Origin: Ctenosaura bakeri | Lineage: Eukaryota; Chordata; Lepidosauria; Squamata; Iguanidae | Length of the DNA stretch: 64,000 bases | Reading direction: 5' to 3' | Assembly: GCA_948474755.1 (NCBI GenBank) | Contig: CAOLHI010001657.1 | Coordinates: 186,001-250,000, forward strand | Shown here: positions 1 to 14,300 of the stretch, one piece after another | Numbering within the stretch: position 1 is the first letter of the stretch | Layout: every line of letters starts with the position of its first letter | Notes under the pieces: generated by a model | Told to the model about the DNA's origin: nothing | Seen by the model: the letters and a program-made list of their open reading frames with translations, nothing else | Database searches by the model: none | Program-made: the position numbers and the translations under genes

Positions 1-684
1 AAACTAGAAATTTGGGGACTGAAGGAGAATTGAGGAGGCAGAATTCTTATTTGGAGGGGCAAAGTCCTCATTTGCTCTCCCTCCATAACTACACCCTTGA
101 TGCTCATCCATCTTGCTCTTCGCCTCCTTTCCAGCCAAGTTTTGCTGGCAGCAAATCTCACAATTTTTTTCTCCTTTTTCTAGCAGTGAAAAAAAAATGC
201 ACTTGTTTTATTTTAAGAAAAACAATGGTAAATGAACTAAAAAATTTCTTTCCTTCTGTGACACTCAGAATCCGCCTCCTCACATGGCTGTCTCACTCTA
301 CCTAATAGAAGAATCAGCTTGGCTGGTTTGATTTTGATCTCTTTTTGTCTCATGCAAGAAACCAGAGAAATAAACAGTATTGTTGGGGGAGAGGCCAGCT
401 ACATTGCTGGTTCTAGATGTCACAATAAGCAAACCATGGATAGAAGTTTCATTTAGCCATGCCACTTGATGATGAAGTGATCAGGCAGCAAGCATCAGCA
501 TGTTCAGCCTGAATGTGCCTAATATGAAAGAGTCGTCTATGGTTTATTTCACTTCCCTTATGATAACATAATTTCCATTCAGCTCTAAAGCTACTTTCCA
601 GCATACAAACCTTAATTGGTTATTATGACAGCATCAGTGTTTCATCGGACAGAATATTCATTGTGTGTGTTATTCTGTTTTCAG
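1..684. other. Flank/intron upstream of the first PGGHG coding exon
   Basis: AT-rich sequence without a recognisable exon, CpG island or promoter. The real promoter may lie to the left of the window. Confidence 0.5.
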
Positions 685-958
685 CTGGAAAGGCAACCAT
701 TCTTTCTTCCCTGGCTGATGGAAGATCCTACAGTGTTTACATGTAGCATCCTGCCCTCTGATCCCCGTCTTCTTGCAACAGTGACCAATGCCTATCTGGG
801 CACTCGTATCTATCGGAATATCCTGCATGTGAATGGTATATATAATGGAGCAGTTGGGGACACTCATCGTGCTGACATCCCCAGTCCTGTTAATGTCAGA
901 ATGAATGTGGCTGCTGAGGAGAGCCTGAGTGAGACTTTCTCTTTGGACACCAAGACAG
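685..958 (+). CDS. PGGHG: PGGHG coding exon 1 (residues 1-81, with 33 nt of leader)
   Basis: The exon follows a pyrimidine-rich acceptor (tattctgttttcag) and ends at a gtaagt donor. Coding starts at 718; 685-717 is untranslated or belongs to an upstream extension that stays open in frame. It encodes the N-terminal beta-sandwich start with [13 protein letters not shown] and a [11 protein letters not shown] segment. One base of codon 81 is left at the 3' end. Confidence 0.93.
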
Positions 959-3900
959 GTAAGTGGACACAATGTCTTCATGGCCTCATGATTTCTGTGG
1001 GAAATAAAGCAATGTCACTGTAGCAGGAACACTTCACAGAATTTATACACTGAGCACAGGGATTAAGCTTTTATTTTGAAAGGAATTTCAGGTTCTTGCT
1101 TTTGAAGAGATAAAGGGATCTTTTCAACATGGAGTGTTGGACCTGATTTGGGGTGTCCTGCCCATTTAATTTTGGGAAGTCACAAGCTATCAGTCCAGCA
1201 AACCTAAAATGGAATCTAGAGCATACAATTGTAGGGTTTTTTTTCAAGATGGAAATACATTTTTAATTGCACAACAAAGTGCTCAAGAACTGGAGAATGC
1301 ATTCGTGTCTTCAAGGACTTATGGGCAAGTTTCTCAGTTCTGATTCCCTGTATTAATGGACTTTTTTTCAATTCTTCAAAGTGCCTGATAAAATATATAA
1401 GCCTAAATACAGTTGCTCATATCAGCTAAGGTAGACTCATTGAACCAAGTGCTGAATGAAGTCAACACTTTTATAAAATCCCATTGATGCAATAGGTTTA
1501 CTCTAGTTAGGATGTAGACGCAGGCAGGGCTGGCTTGGGCTCTGGAGCAGTTCCAAAAACTGGGCCCTCTTTTGTTCCACATGGGTGAGCCACTTTAGCA
1601 AGGCTGGTGTAGAAAGGAGATAAATAAGCAAAAGATAACATTAGACAACACAAGAGAAACAGCACAAAATTCATCATACCTGAATAATGTTTAAGTCCTA
1701 TAGCCTGGATGAGTCTAACACTCTGAGCCCCATGCTCAAGTAACACACAAAATATTGATAGTAAAAAAAACATTGGGATCTAAGTAAGCGAAAAGTGATA
1801 GTAAGAGACACTTTCCCCCTTCAACACTGGGCCTCTAGCTGGTGAGCCATTGTACCCACTGTACTATTGATAATCTGGTCCTGGGTGTAAATTGGATGGA
1901 GGATGTAAGCATTTAATAGATAATAATTTGGACTATTATTGTACTATATTCATACTGTAGACCATAGTTCAGTGTTGTTGCTCCAATAATGAACTTCAGT
2001 CTAAGCTCCTTGTGTGAATTTGCATGGTTAGACTTTACAACACGGTCTAGAGAAAGGAGTTTAACAATATGATTAAAAATGACCCTCTCTCTTTTGACTT
2101 TAGGAACCTATACCCACACAATCCAGTCCTCTGATTACACAGCCACTCACAGAATCTATGCCCACCACTCTCTTATTCACCTTGTGGCTTTCAGCATAAC
2201 CATCCAGAGGTCAGCTCTCAGTGCTCAGCCCATCACTGTCAACCTCCAGACCCAGTTCACACCAGAGAGTCTAGACCTGGACTTGCATAGAGGAGCAGAT
2301 TTCCAGGGTGCTCAGTGAGTATTATCATGAGAAGGTTTGCTCAGGTTTTTGTTGGAAGGATCCTTCTTTCCAATGAGCTTTAAAAAATAGTGGCATAAGG
2401 AAGTGAATGTCTTGTTTTCTGTGGTTTTGAATGCTAACCTCAGTTGTGTCCAAGATGCGGACTGCAGCCCTGTTCAGAAAATGATAGTAGACTGATTAGG
2501 CAGTACCAGTGACCACAAGCAGGAAAAGAGTTGGACTAGGCTTTGGAATGGTTCATTTAATCTTGGAGTTCTTGAAGAACTGCCACTGACACGTTCTATC
2601 TTTCAGCCTTCAGCCTTTTCTGTTCTTCTGTTTCTTGTAGGTGTTCAGACAACTTTATATTTAAACAGCTCTCAGTGTAGCCTCAATAATGCTTGCTTCA
2701 AGTCTCTTGCTTCAGACAGAAGTATTTCAGTGTTTTGCCATGACTGAAAAGAAAGTGCAATTTTCTCACTTTCCAATCAGATGCCATCAGGCTTTCAATA
2801 TCTTGCACCTGATGGCTAGCAGGCTGAGTGGTCCATTTTAGAACATGGTACACAAAAATGACTGAGTCTGCCCCAAAAGGGTTTATAGTCTAAATTTCTT
2901 CAGTGGAGAAAACAACAGAGAAGAGGAGGAAAGGCCTGCAAAAAATGAATGTAAAGATACTTGAGCTTAATCCCATATCAAGATTAGTTCAGGGTAGAAA
3001 TCATGTGCATACACAGGTATTGTTGAACTGTAACTCCCAACATTCTCATCATTGGCTACGCTGGTTAGGACCGCTGGGAGTTGCAATATAAGAGCATTTT
3101 GAGGGTTGAACAATTCCAACCTCCTAAATAAAGAGGCACTGTAGATCACAGAGTCCAGAAACAATCAATCAGCCAATCGCTTTATTAATATCCCACCTTT
3201 TCCCCAAAAGCTGAATCAGAAGATGGCAGTTACTTGCAGAAAATCATTGAAGAAAATGGCATGCTGCTGGGGAAAATGGCTAATAGCACTGGCGGTGCGG
3301 GGGGGGGGAGGCAAAAGAAATTGTCAAGATTTCATGGGGACTGGGGATGCAGTTACGTGCATCTTGGACAATGAAAGGTTGATGTTTTTTCTACGTCTCC
3401 CATTGATTTCAACATTCTGTTTGCATATGTCAGAATATTTGATTAGATAACCACACAGCTGAGTTTTAATTATATTTATAGCATATAATTGTGTATCACC
3501 AACAGCAGAATTATTAGTTACCAGGAGTTACTTAACACAATTCTTGATTTTTCCAATTTCTAAAATAAATCAAACTTTTAATGAGCCAGGAAGCTTTTTT
3601 TTTTTTTTTGCAATCTATGCCTCAAGGGTCATGGTGGTGGGAAAGGGACAGGTAATGAGAATGAAATGTGAAATCAGCACAAAATGGGTTTTTGGGGATA
3701 GTCATGTTTTCTGGACATAATTGTCAGCACAAGAGAAAGGGACTTTTGGCAGCAGACTATAGATAGGGATGCAAAGGAATTAAAAAGAGCAGGAAATGGG
3801 GGGGCGGAAATTTCAGGGGAAGGAAAGTCAAGGATTTCACAGTGGATGGGGATGATATGAAGCCAATGGAGGGTTTAATGGGGGGAAGAGAGAACTGTAT

Positions 3901-5294
3901 GAGAAGTGAAGTTTCACTGGTCATCCTCTGGTCTGCTGACAGAAGCATAAGCTTTCACAATTTCTCTCTCCCTCAGCTATCTCTATGGAAAGACTTTGGT
4001 GCCTGAAGTGGAAGGTGGTCCTCAGCCTACTGTGCACATGATCTGGACCCCAGTGCCACAGTCAGTGACCCTCTCTGAAAAGGAGGAAGAGAAGAAATGT
4101 TGGGACTTCCTTGTTGCTATTGCAGAGACTGAAGATGATGTGAAAAGGAGCTTTAGTGAAGGGATGTCACTGATTGGTTCTGGCTCCTTATACTTGTCTC
4201 ACACCCAGGCATGGGCAGCACTTTGGCAAGGATGCTGTGTTGAGGTTGACGGGCCTTTTTCCCTCAGCCAGGCCATCTATGGCTGCCTTTATTACTTGCT
4301 AAGTGCCATTCCCCCTCTGGGTGATTCTGATCTCTTGTTCTCTGGAATCAGCCCTGGAGGCCTTTCTAATGGCACTCGTGATGAAGATTACTGGGGCCAT
4401 GTCTTCTGGGATCAGGTGAGCCAGAAGCACAAGAGTCTCTCCAGTTGTCCACTACCATACAGAGTGATATACACATGAATTTGAGAAGCTATGACACTCC
4501 AGAAGTTGTTCCTCAGCTTGTTCTGAGCTTACTCTTTTGTTACTTGAGCAGTGCTTGACATTTGGGGATGTATAGGGTTACCAGAGTAAAAGCTGGAAAG
4601 GGTTCCCCTACCATTAATTGTTGTGTATCAGAGGGACCTTGTCATGCAACCAGGTCACAAGCAGCACCTGCTGAAATTGCCATCAGCATTAAAAGTACAG
4701 GAATCCTCTCCAGTTTTCACCCTGGCAACTTAGAGATGTATAATGATGACAAACAAGGAATAGAAGGTGGTGTGGATTCTGGAGAATTCCACCTCACCAA
4801 TTAGGTCCTGATCATTTTGATCTTGCATCTTGTGTCTGATTTTAAACTAAATGGGTGGTCATAATGGGCTTGTTTGGCCACTAGGATCACAGAGTATCTG
4901 AATCTGCTCCCCACCTGGTCTCTCTCTCCTTATCTCTCACTGTTCTGGTGGTTACACCCCAGTCAAGGTGACTGATCTTTGGTAAAACTTATTATAAAAT
5001 ACAGTAAAATTCCAAAACAACAATAATGTAACAAGAAGTAACAGATGCTACACACAAATATATGTAATTTATAGAAATGCACTGTGCACAGGAGAGAGAG
5101 CATGATGTAGTGGTTTAAGCTCTGGTCTAAATCCCTGCTTGCCAATGGAAGCCCATTGAGTGACCCTGGGCAAGTCACAACCTCTCAGCCTCAGAGAAGA
5201 TGAAAGCAAACCCACCTTCAACAAATGTTGCCAAGAAAACCCTGTGATAGGTTTGTCTTAGGGTTGTCATAAGCTGGAAATGATTTGAAGGCAC

Positions 5295-5334
<40 letters not shown>

Positions 5335-8300
5335 AAATTGTGTGCATGCTCATGGGTACATGTTGATGTTTCAAGGCTGAGCCCCAGTATGGGAAAGAGC
5401 TGGGCCAAGTGAACTGACAGAAGAGCCCTGTTCCTTGCTATGTGGGTGCTTGCCTTGTTTTGTCCTGAGAAATGTTGGCCCTGCAAGGAGAAAGAGCTTA
5501 TAGTTCCTTCTGTAAAGTGGAGGAGGCCATGTGGGGACAGTATTTTTGCTCCCACTTCCCATTCTTCTATCTCCAGCCAAACTCAGGAACAGTGTGGCCA
5601 GGTGCAAAGAAAGAAAAGGTCATGGCTTATTCACCTTTAGTTGCTCTCAGGGAGAAGAGCTTCCACATGTACAATTGTTCTGAAAGCTGCACTTGGCTGA
5701 TATTCTGCTCTTGTCACCTGCTAATGCGTATAATGAGGTGTCTCTTCTGTTGCCTCTGGCTACTGTTCCAAGGAAGAGTGTTTCCAATGGCCATGTATGT
5801 TTAATCTTCCCAAGTCTCTTCTTCATACTGCCACCCCATCCCAACAGGAATCCCAACCATGTGTTATAGCTGCTCATTGTCTTCAAATAGTTCACTACAA
5901 CTATACCATTTATAAGCATGAGGAAACAAGTGTATGGGGTAGAGGCACTCCCTCTGCCTTAGTGGCAAGTAGCAGCCACAACTGCCAGATGTTCAGTAAA
6001 CCCCACAAGGCAGCAGACATTCAGTGTTTTTGTGCACATGTCCTAAAGACAGCTTGGTTTCTAGCAGACTTGAGGAAGAAAAACAAAGAAAGGGAGCCAG
6101 CATATGCTATCTAGGTCAGCTTTCCTCAACCAACCACCTTGTAGATACATTTGACTACAGTTCTCACTGTTTCCAGATGGGAATTAGTGTTGCTAGCCAG
6201 GAAGATGGTAGATGTAGTCCCCTATGGTGGGCACCTGGTTGAGGAATGTCAGTACAGATCTTGAGCTCTGACTATCAGTGCAAATCTAGGAGTGCTGGTC
6301 AGTGTTCGAAAAAGATACTTTTTTGGACTACAACTCCCAGAATCACCAGTGGGAGATTCTGGGAGTTATATAAACACAGAAAAATAACTTTTTCAAGCTC
6401 TGGTCTGGAATACTTCCTGGTTTTTTAATTCATGCCAGCAATCTATTTTACTTGTTGACCACTTGTTGACCACCTTCATTTTCATCTAATAACAATATTT
6501 TTCTGTGCTTTTCTTGTTAAACTCAGGATACCTGGATGTACCCAAACATCTTGCTTTTCTACCCTGAAGCAGCTTGTGCTATTCTGAAATACCGGATCAA
6601 AACACTAGAGGGAGCTCTGCTCAATGCTCAGAAGCAAGGATACAAGGTAGAGGCTGTATGAGCAGACAAGAATGAGAAAAAATGTTTGCATCTGTAGCTA
6701 CATCTGCATTGTGTAGATGGAAGCCTCTTTAGTAACCTTTGTGGAAAAAAATTAAAACATATTCTTTAATGAGCCATCCAAAAGTTGCCACGTGGCTTCT
6801 TGGAAACTGGACAGATGATTTTTCATGTTACCTGTTAAGTGGTGTTTAAAAACAACCACCTAAATTGCACTGCCATCCAAAGGCACTTTGAAATATTCAT
6901 GTATATGAATGCATTGGTGTGAAGGTAGCAGAGGTTGATGGAAACCATACCACATTTTGTACACTGAAGTGGCAAAGAAGGAAGTTGAAGCAGAAAAGAT
7001 GTTAGATTGGTAAAGCCAAAGGTGCTTCTGTGTGCCAGGGGATGGCTTTAGGCTCTAGGTTTGTATCTTTATTGATTTACTGAATTTATATCCCACCTGT
7101 CTCCCACATGGGATGCTAGGTTTGCCTGGAAATCTTTCTCATTCCATTTCAAGCACTGCTCTAAAGGAAGGAAACGCCGCTCCATTTCTGATTAAGTCTG
7201 GAGAGCCAGTAGAGGGAACTGGATGCTTTTTATGTGACATTCAACATGAGTTTCAACAGGAACAACTTTTTAAAAGAAGGGCTAGAACTAAGCAGAAGAA
7301 GGATTAATATGGATTTTGCATCTGGAATTTATTTGTAATTCCTTAATTATCATCGTTTAGATCAGGAGTCAGTACGCTAAGTTTGTGGCCTTCTTGTGAT
7401 TCACTTGGAATAAGTTATCAGCGTTCCCTGTTGTGGGGATGGGATTGAAAACATAGTCACTGTATCCTAAAATGTAATGATTATGTGAAAACTATGTAAC
7501 TACAATAGCTCACCTCTATTATGTCATTAGATATTTGTATTTTCAAGATCACCTTATGGTTTGAAAAATCCAAATTTTGAGAATTTATGTGCATGCATGC
7601 CTGCACACATGCACAAGCACACACAGTTATCCAGAAGAACTAGAATTCTGCTGGTAACTGTAAAAATTAAAATACTGAAATTCTGCAATCTGATGTTCAC
7701 TACTGCGCTTGAGTGCTATTTAATTTAGATCTTAACAAATCTGTTTGTTTAGATCTTATTTGTTGTGGTGGTTGTGTGCCTTCAAATAATTTCCAGTTTA
7801 TGTAGACTAAAGCAAACCCTCAGATGAACCTATCACAGGGTTTTCTGTGGCTGAGAGCGTGGGTTTCAATGGCCATGTGGGGAATCAAACCTTGGTCTCC
7901 AGGGTTGTAGTCCAATGTTCAAACCACTACACCATGCTGGCTCTCATAGGTCTTATTTAATACTTAACAAATGTGTTAAAATCTAATGAACTACGACCCT
8001 GTTAGTATTGCCATTTCAATAATTTTAGCAGTTTGATCCATGTAAATAGATGGCTTAGAGTAGTATATCAGCACAACTTTCAGTGTCACTTAGCAAAAAG
8101 CATCTAATTCCTGGACAAGATGACCGTGGATTTGAAATTGCCTGTGGAAACAAAAAACTTCATTTTGACTTGTTATTAATCCTTTCTATTGGGTGTCTTG
8201 ACTTGTTAAATACATGGGTTGTGTTTTGATTATGGCAGGGTGCAAAATTCCCCTGGGAGAGTGCAGCAACAGGCCAAGAGGTCTGCCCTGAGGAAGTTTA

Positions 8301-11300
8301 TGGAGATGAAGAAATTCATATCAATGGGGATGTCATGCTGGCATTTGAGCAATATTACTTCATCACACAGGTAATGGTGGCATTGTTTTAGTGTCTTGAG
8401 ACTGGCATCCATCCCTGTTAGCATCAGGTATCTGTGCTGGAAATTTAAGAAAGCCATGGCACTGAGGCATATCTTTTATTGTGATATTTCCCTCTCTTAT
8501 TTCTCATCACTCATTTCTATTTTTTCCCTTCCCCAAGGAAGGGTGGGGAACCTCTGTGACCCTATTGATATTGAAGAACTACTACTCTCACCATCTCTGA
8601 CCCGTGGATAAGATGGCTGAGGTTGATGGAAACTGTAGCCCAAGAAAATCTGAACAGTAACAAGTTCTCTGGCCAGCCTTAATCCCTGTTAATCTTACTC
8701 TCAGGCAGGAGATGGAGCTATTTTCTTCCTGCTATGTGATTCTAGGACTTGAAGCTCTTTCAAGAGGAAGGTGGCTGGGATGTGGTCCAGGCTGTTGCTC
8801 AGTACTGGTGCAGTCGAGTGGAGTGGAATTCAGAAGAGCAGAACTACCACATCAATGGTAAATTTGTGAGACAGGACTCCTTAGGAGGTGTAAATCTACT
8901 ATCCCTTTGCAGAAACTTTTTAATCTCCCTTGTACATCATCCCTTGGGTCCATGACTGTGTGGAGAGGCTTATGTGTGACATAGTCTTTCCAAGTGAAGA
9001 AAGCAACCATGTCTGGATGGAGTGGGGGACATGGCTAGCCTTCTTATCCTGCTAATGCATTCAGAGTAACCAGTTTCTGAACACCTGAGTAGGACTAGTG
9101 TGTACATCCTTTGATTAAGGTAAATTTCTTGGCCCTTGAACTGGTAAAATCTTCAGAGCTATCAAGTTACATATGACATCATGGTAGCAGTCAAGAAGTT
9201 GTCTGTGAGAGGCTATAATTGCCAGCATGCTTCAATGTCCCCTGCTGTACTCAACAGTGGAACAAATAGTGCTAAATTGGCAGATTTATGGAAAAGAGGC
9301 TCAGCCTACACACAATTTGATCTGGTCACAGAGTTTAGCTTTCCTTGACTTGGACTTGAGGCTACTTTGGCTCAGATTTTGAATATTTGTTTATTTTTAG
9401 CTTGTTCCTTGTGGCTATTCATGGTAAGGAAATGTAGGAAGTGCTCATATATTCGGAAGTGTCTGCTTTCTCCTAGGTATCATGCCCCCAGATGAATATC
9501 ATCATGCTGTAAATAACTCTGTTTATACCAATGTCGTTGCCCAGAGGAGGTAAGAGACTTCACAGAAACACAGTGGCATTTACTGTCTAGGCTCTTCTGA
9601 TGTTCACCTTCTTTATTCCACATGCTCAGTGATGGATAGAAGGAAAGATCTCTATTCATTCATAACTAATTTATAATCTCTTTTAAAAACTGTTTGTATT
9701 CTTTCTGAACAAGCAGGAATTAGCTTAGCAATTCCAATACAGTATAGCATAAATTGCACTGTACAAAATAGTATCAGACTAAATGAAGGCACAATTAAAT
9801 AATAACCTTGTGATAAAATAATCCATGCAGTTCCAAAAATGAGACCAAACATGGCAAAAACAAAGCAATAAATATAAACAAGCATCAAAATTTACCACTG
9901 AATCTCCATAAGATTCAGAAGATAAGCGGTTGGGCTATTCAGCCCTAAAAGGCTGGCTTACATGTGGAGAAAAATGGAATAACATTGTCACAGTTCCTGT
10001 TTGAAATGATACAAAAGTTTTCATTGCCTTAAAAGAAGCACGCAAATTGTGCCCCATCACACTTGGGTGAGTGGAAGGGGGAAGGAAGAGTAGTGCTATT
10101 TGCAACCCTTCAGATGTTGTTAATTGCAGCTCCCATTAGTTCTAACCAGAATAGCCAGTTGTGATGGATGATGGGAGTTACAGTCCAGCAATAGTTGAGG
10201 TACCATAGATTCTCCATCCTTCTAATGTGGTTTCCTTTTTTTCTCAGCTGTCAGGCCTTTCAGATTACCCATGATGGTTTGAGCTACTGACAGTTAAAAT
10301 TGGCTTGCCACCTTAATCTGAGGAAGAAATTGCTTGCTCAGCAGTACCAACTGAATTATTAAAGAACATGCTTTAATCTTAGTGCTTCCAGATGGAGGAG
10401 TTTCTGGGTACTGAGTGTGTTGATTGACTTGACTTGATTCTCTGACAAGGGCCAAGCTTTCATGAAACATTTGCTCTGAATGACATATTCCAGGATGTGA
10501 ATAATTCACTTCCTGGTTTTCAAGAAAATATGTCATTTTGACTTAAGTACAACAGTGAAAGGATATAAGACAGAAGGCTGAATGTCAGTTCTCAATTTCA
10601 CTAATATTTCCTAAGGTTGTGGTGCTAATTTATGCAACCTTAGCATTGTGCTGCCATAAACGAAAGCGTTGGTGAAATTTTCAACACTTTTCCTGTACCT
10701 CCTTAGGTGGAAAGCTCCTACTAAGGAAATTTCTATGGGCCGGTGGAAAAACCAACCCCCCCCCAAGAATTAAATGGATACTAAGGAGAGAGGGGGCATG
10801 AAGATTCCAGTTTTAAGATTATATTATGTTTGGATTAGTTAAAAGAGTGGATCATATTGGAAAATAAAGGCTGTTAGAGTTGGAGGGTCACAAATTGAAA
10901 ATGGGGTGGTGCACCTATCTTTGGTACAAGAAGATTAAGATTAATGTTTATTTTAAATATCATATAATAAGAAGATCATTAATTAGAATTTGGGAGAAAT
11001 ATAAAGGAAGATTTGAGTCAAGGATCCTGGGCTGGCTATCCCCATAGAAAGCGTTCTATAGAAGAGAAGGTGGGGTTAAAAAGTTGGATTAAATGTATAG
11101 ACCTTTTGATAGGGAGATTGAGTGACTGAGATATCAAGCAAATATTAAGTTTAGAGGGGGTAGGTCATAAAATTCAGTGGCTAACATATTTTCAGTTGAG
11201 GGAAAGATTTAAGGAAGACAAGGCTAAATATGATTTTGAGGAAGGGAAGACTGACTTTGAAAATTCGATGTGTTTAGAGGATACCCATTTGATTGCCAAA

Positions 11301-14300
11301 GTTTATAAGATGTGGCTGAGATTTGAAAGAGAAGACAAGCAAATAAAGGAGTTCATGATACGCTTGACACAATTTAGAGGGAGAAATATTGGATTGGCCT
11401 AATGGGAGAAAATATGGTAGAGGGGTTTGAAATTTTCATGTTGTAATGACCTTAAAGAAAATTTCTACAAAATGATGTATAAGTGGTATATGACCCCTAG
11501 TAAACTGGCTAGAATATATAATAGTATAAATGATAGGTGTTGGAAATATATCAAATATAAGGGAACTGTTCATCATATTTGATGGAAATGTAGAAAAGCA
11601 AGAAAATATTGGATATTGATTTGGGAGCGGATGAAAAAAAAATTCTAAAAAGAGATATACTGTTTAGACCAGAATTGTTCTTGTTGAGTATGATGGATAA
11701 GGAAAGTAAAACAGAAAGACAGTATAGGAAATAATTAGCTACATGTAGCAGGAGCAAGAATATTCTATGCAAACTATTGGAAAAGCAATAAAATACCCAA
11801 AATGGAAGGATGGTTGCATAAATTAATGGATTTGGCACAATTATATAATTTAGCAACATTTATGAAAGAGAACTCAATAGAATCCATTTTTGAAATCTTG
11901 GAAGCCTTTCATAGTCTATGTAAGAAAAAGGAACGGGGAGACTGTAACTATGGGATCTGAGGTTTGATAATGAAATTGTAATTAAAGTATGCAAGAAGTA
12001 ATAGTAGTAAGGTAGAATAGATAGGAGTTAAATCTAGTAAGTTGTTGAACACTTATAGTCAAAGGAAAATGGAAGGTGATTTTAACAGGAGGAGGGTGAG
12101 GGAGTAGAGGAATAGCATTTATAGGTCTTGTAATGTGATGTTTAATATGATATGTTTTGTTTTAATTGTTTACTTAATAAAGATGATTTATCCAGAAAAC
12201 CTGATCTGCAATGAGAAGCTGCACCTGTAGTGCATCTGGCTATTGATTGTTGACTTTTTACAAATGGATTATATCATCTTCTTAATTTGTTCTTTTTTGC
12301 TCTGCCAACCTAGCCTAACTTTCTCTTTTCTCTGCTCTTTTCCAGTTTGAGTTTTGCAAGTTACCTGGCCTCCCAGTTGCATATTCCTATCCCTAAAGAG
12401 TGGAAGGAAATTGGAGAGAAAATTAAAGTGTCTTTTGATAATAGCAGGTCCTACCACCCAGAATATGATGGGTACTGCCCAGGTGAGTGGATGCAGGACA
12501 AGAGAACAGGTGATACATCGGTCCCTACAGTGTCAGCCACTGTGGTTGTCAAATCACATAACAACAGTGATACAACAATAACTCATTCTGTTAGTATAAT
12601 TGTTTTTCTTCGTGTGAGTGGGTAGTTTCCCAAAATGGACCATACATGCTGAGGGAGACCCCTTATGTGTTCAAGAAGAGTTTGCATTTTTAAGAAAGAC
12701 CCCACTTCCTATAAAACCACAGAGTAACAATGGCTGATGTACAGGACAGAAAAGCCCTCATATAACCAGTGAGACGGTACATTCATCTAGCTCACAGTTA
12801 ACAATTGCAATTAGATAGTGCAACTGCAAGTGGAGATGCAATGTGGCAGCTGCTAAGCCTTTACTGCTCATGCATAAAACTTCCTGGCCTTTCTAATCAG
12901 AAAAAGGCATATTTTTTTATACACTCTCCTTGTCACCAGAGGGAATTTGGCCTTGAGATGTGAAAGTATATTTCTTATAGCAGTGTCTTCAAACATTGAT
13001 TCTTAGGACATTCTTGTGCATTGCTTTGATCTCTTTTTAGGTGAACAGGTGAAACAGGCTGATGTTGTCTTGCTTGGATTCCCTGTCATGTATCCCATGG
13101 ACCCAAAAGTCAGAAGGAATGACCTTGAGATGTATGAGCCTGTGACAGACCCTCAGGGGCCAGCCATGACCTGGGTAAAGAGCTGATCTTGAGGAACAGG
13201 GAAGAAAGCTAAGGGTTTTGATATGTGGAGAGCATTTGCATGGACTGGCTGCAGAGATGCATCTCCTTGTATGGGGTTACAGTGAAAGCAATGCCATTCT
13301 CTGGTCTTTTTTCTCCAACTTCAGAGCATGTTCGCTGTTGGGTGGCTGGAGCTGAAGGAGACTGAAAGAGCGCAACACCAGCTGAGCAAGTGCTTTAGCA
13401 ATATCACTGAACCATTCAAGGTCAGGGGAGTGGAAAGTAATTCTCTCTCCTCTCCTTTCTCCTCCCCTCCCTTCTCTTCCCCTCCCCTCCCCATACTTCT
13501 TAAATTTTTTGGCAAGACAGATACCGCTTTCCTCCACATCATCCTTTAATAATTCTTTTTTGTCTGTCTTCTTCAGATCTGGGTAGAAAACTCTGATGGT
13601 TCAGGAGCAGTGAACTTCCTGACAGGAATGGGTGGATTTTTGCAAGCTATTCTTTTTGGATACACTGGGTTCAGGTATGAAATGTATTGATGAATCAGTG
13701 TTAAAAGTTCATGAGCCCAAAACCTGTTGGAATCATAGAGGCAGCAAATCTTGTCTAAAAGATACTCAATTTATTAGGACATTGAATCACAGGTAAATGC
13801 TAGGCCCCATCTGATTCTTTTGTTATGGCTTGTTGAAGTCAGGAAAGATGCATCCTTGCCCCACTGTTTCTATGATCCCGTGGATAACCATTGAACAATG
13901 GTGAATGGAAAGCCCAGGAGTGATTGACAAGTGATTGTCAAGTGGGCAAAGACTCCAGGTAATTACAGTAATGTATATGCTAGTTTTCCATGGCAGACCA
14001 ACCAGACTGGTTCACAACAGGCATCACTCATCACAACAGATCTCATGTGTGGGAGAGAGGGGAGGAATAAAAACAGTATTACGAATATGAATAAATTCAA
14101 ATAGAACAAAAAGAATGCAGCTAAGAATGAATACATTTGATATTGCTGTTTATTAATTGCTGCCAAATCAGCTTCAATTTATGGCAACCCTCTGAATGAG
14201 AGATCTCCAGGTCACTCTGTCATCAACAGGGCTCCTCAGGCCCTGCAGGTTCAAGGCTGCAGCTCCTTCACCAAGTCAAGTTACAGTCAGCCCTCCACAC

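Noticed and set aside
1507..1773. Minus-strand 88-residue hydrophobic frame in PGGHG intron 1
   Set aside because: No recognised domain, no splice structure and weak complexity.
5175..5555. Minus-strand frame with a poly-Cys run
   Set aside because: The cysteines come from the (CAA)n tail of a SINE read in reverse.
9652..9888. Hydrophobic 78-residue open frame (minus), resembling a membrane protein
   Set aside because: It lies in an AT-rich intron, where random frames turn hydrophobic, and no family motif or splice partner is visible.
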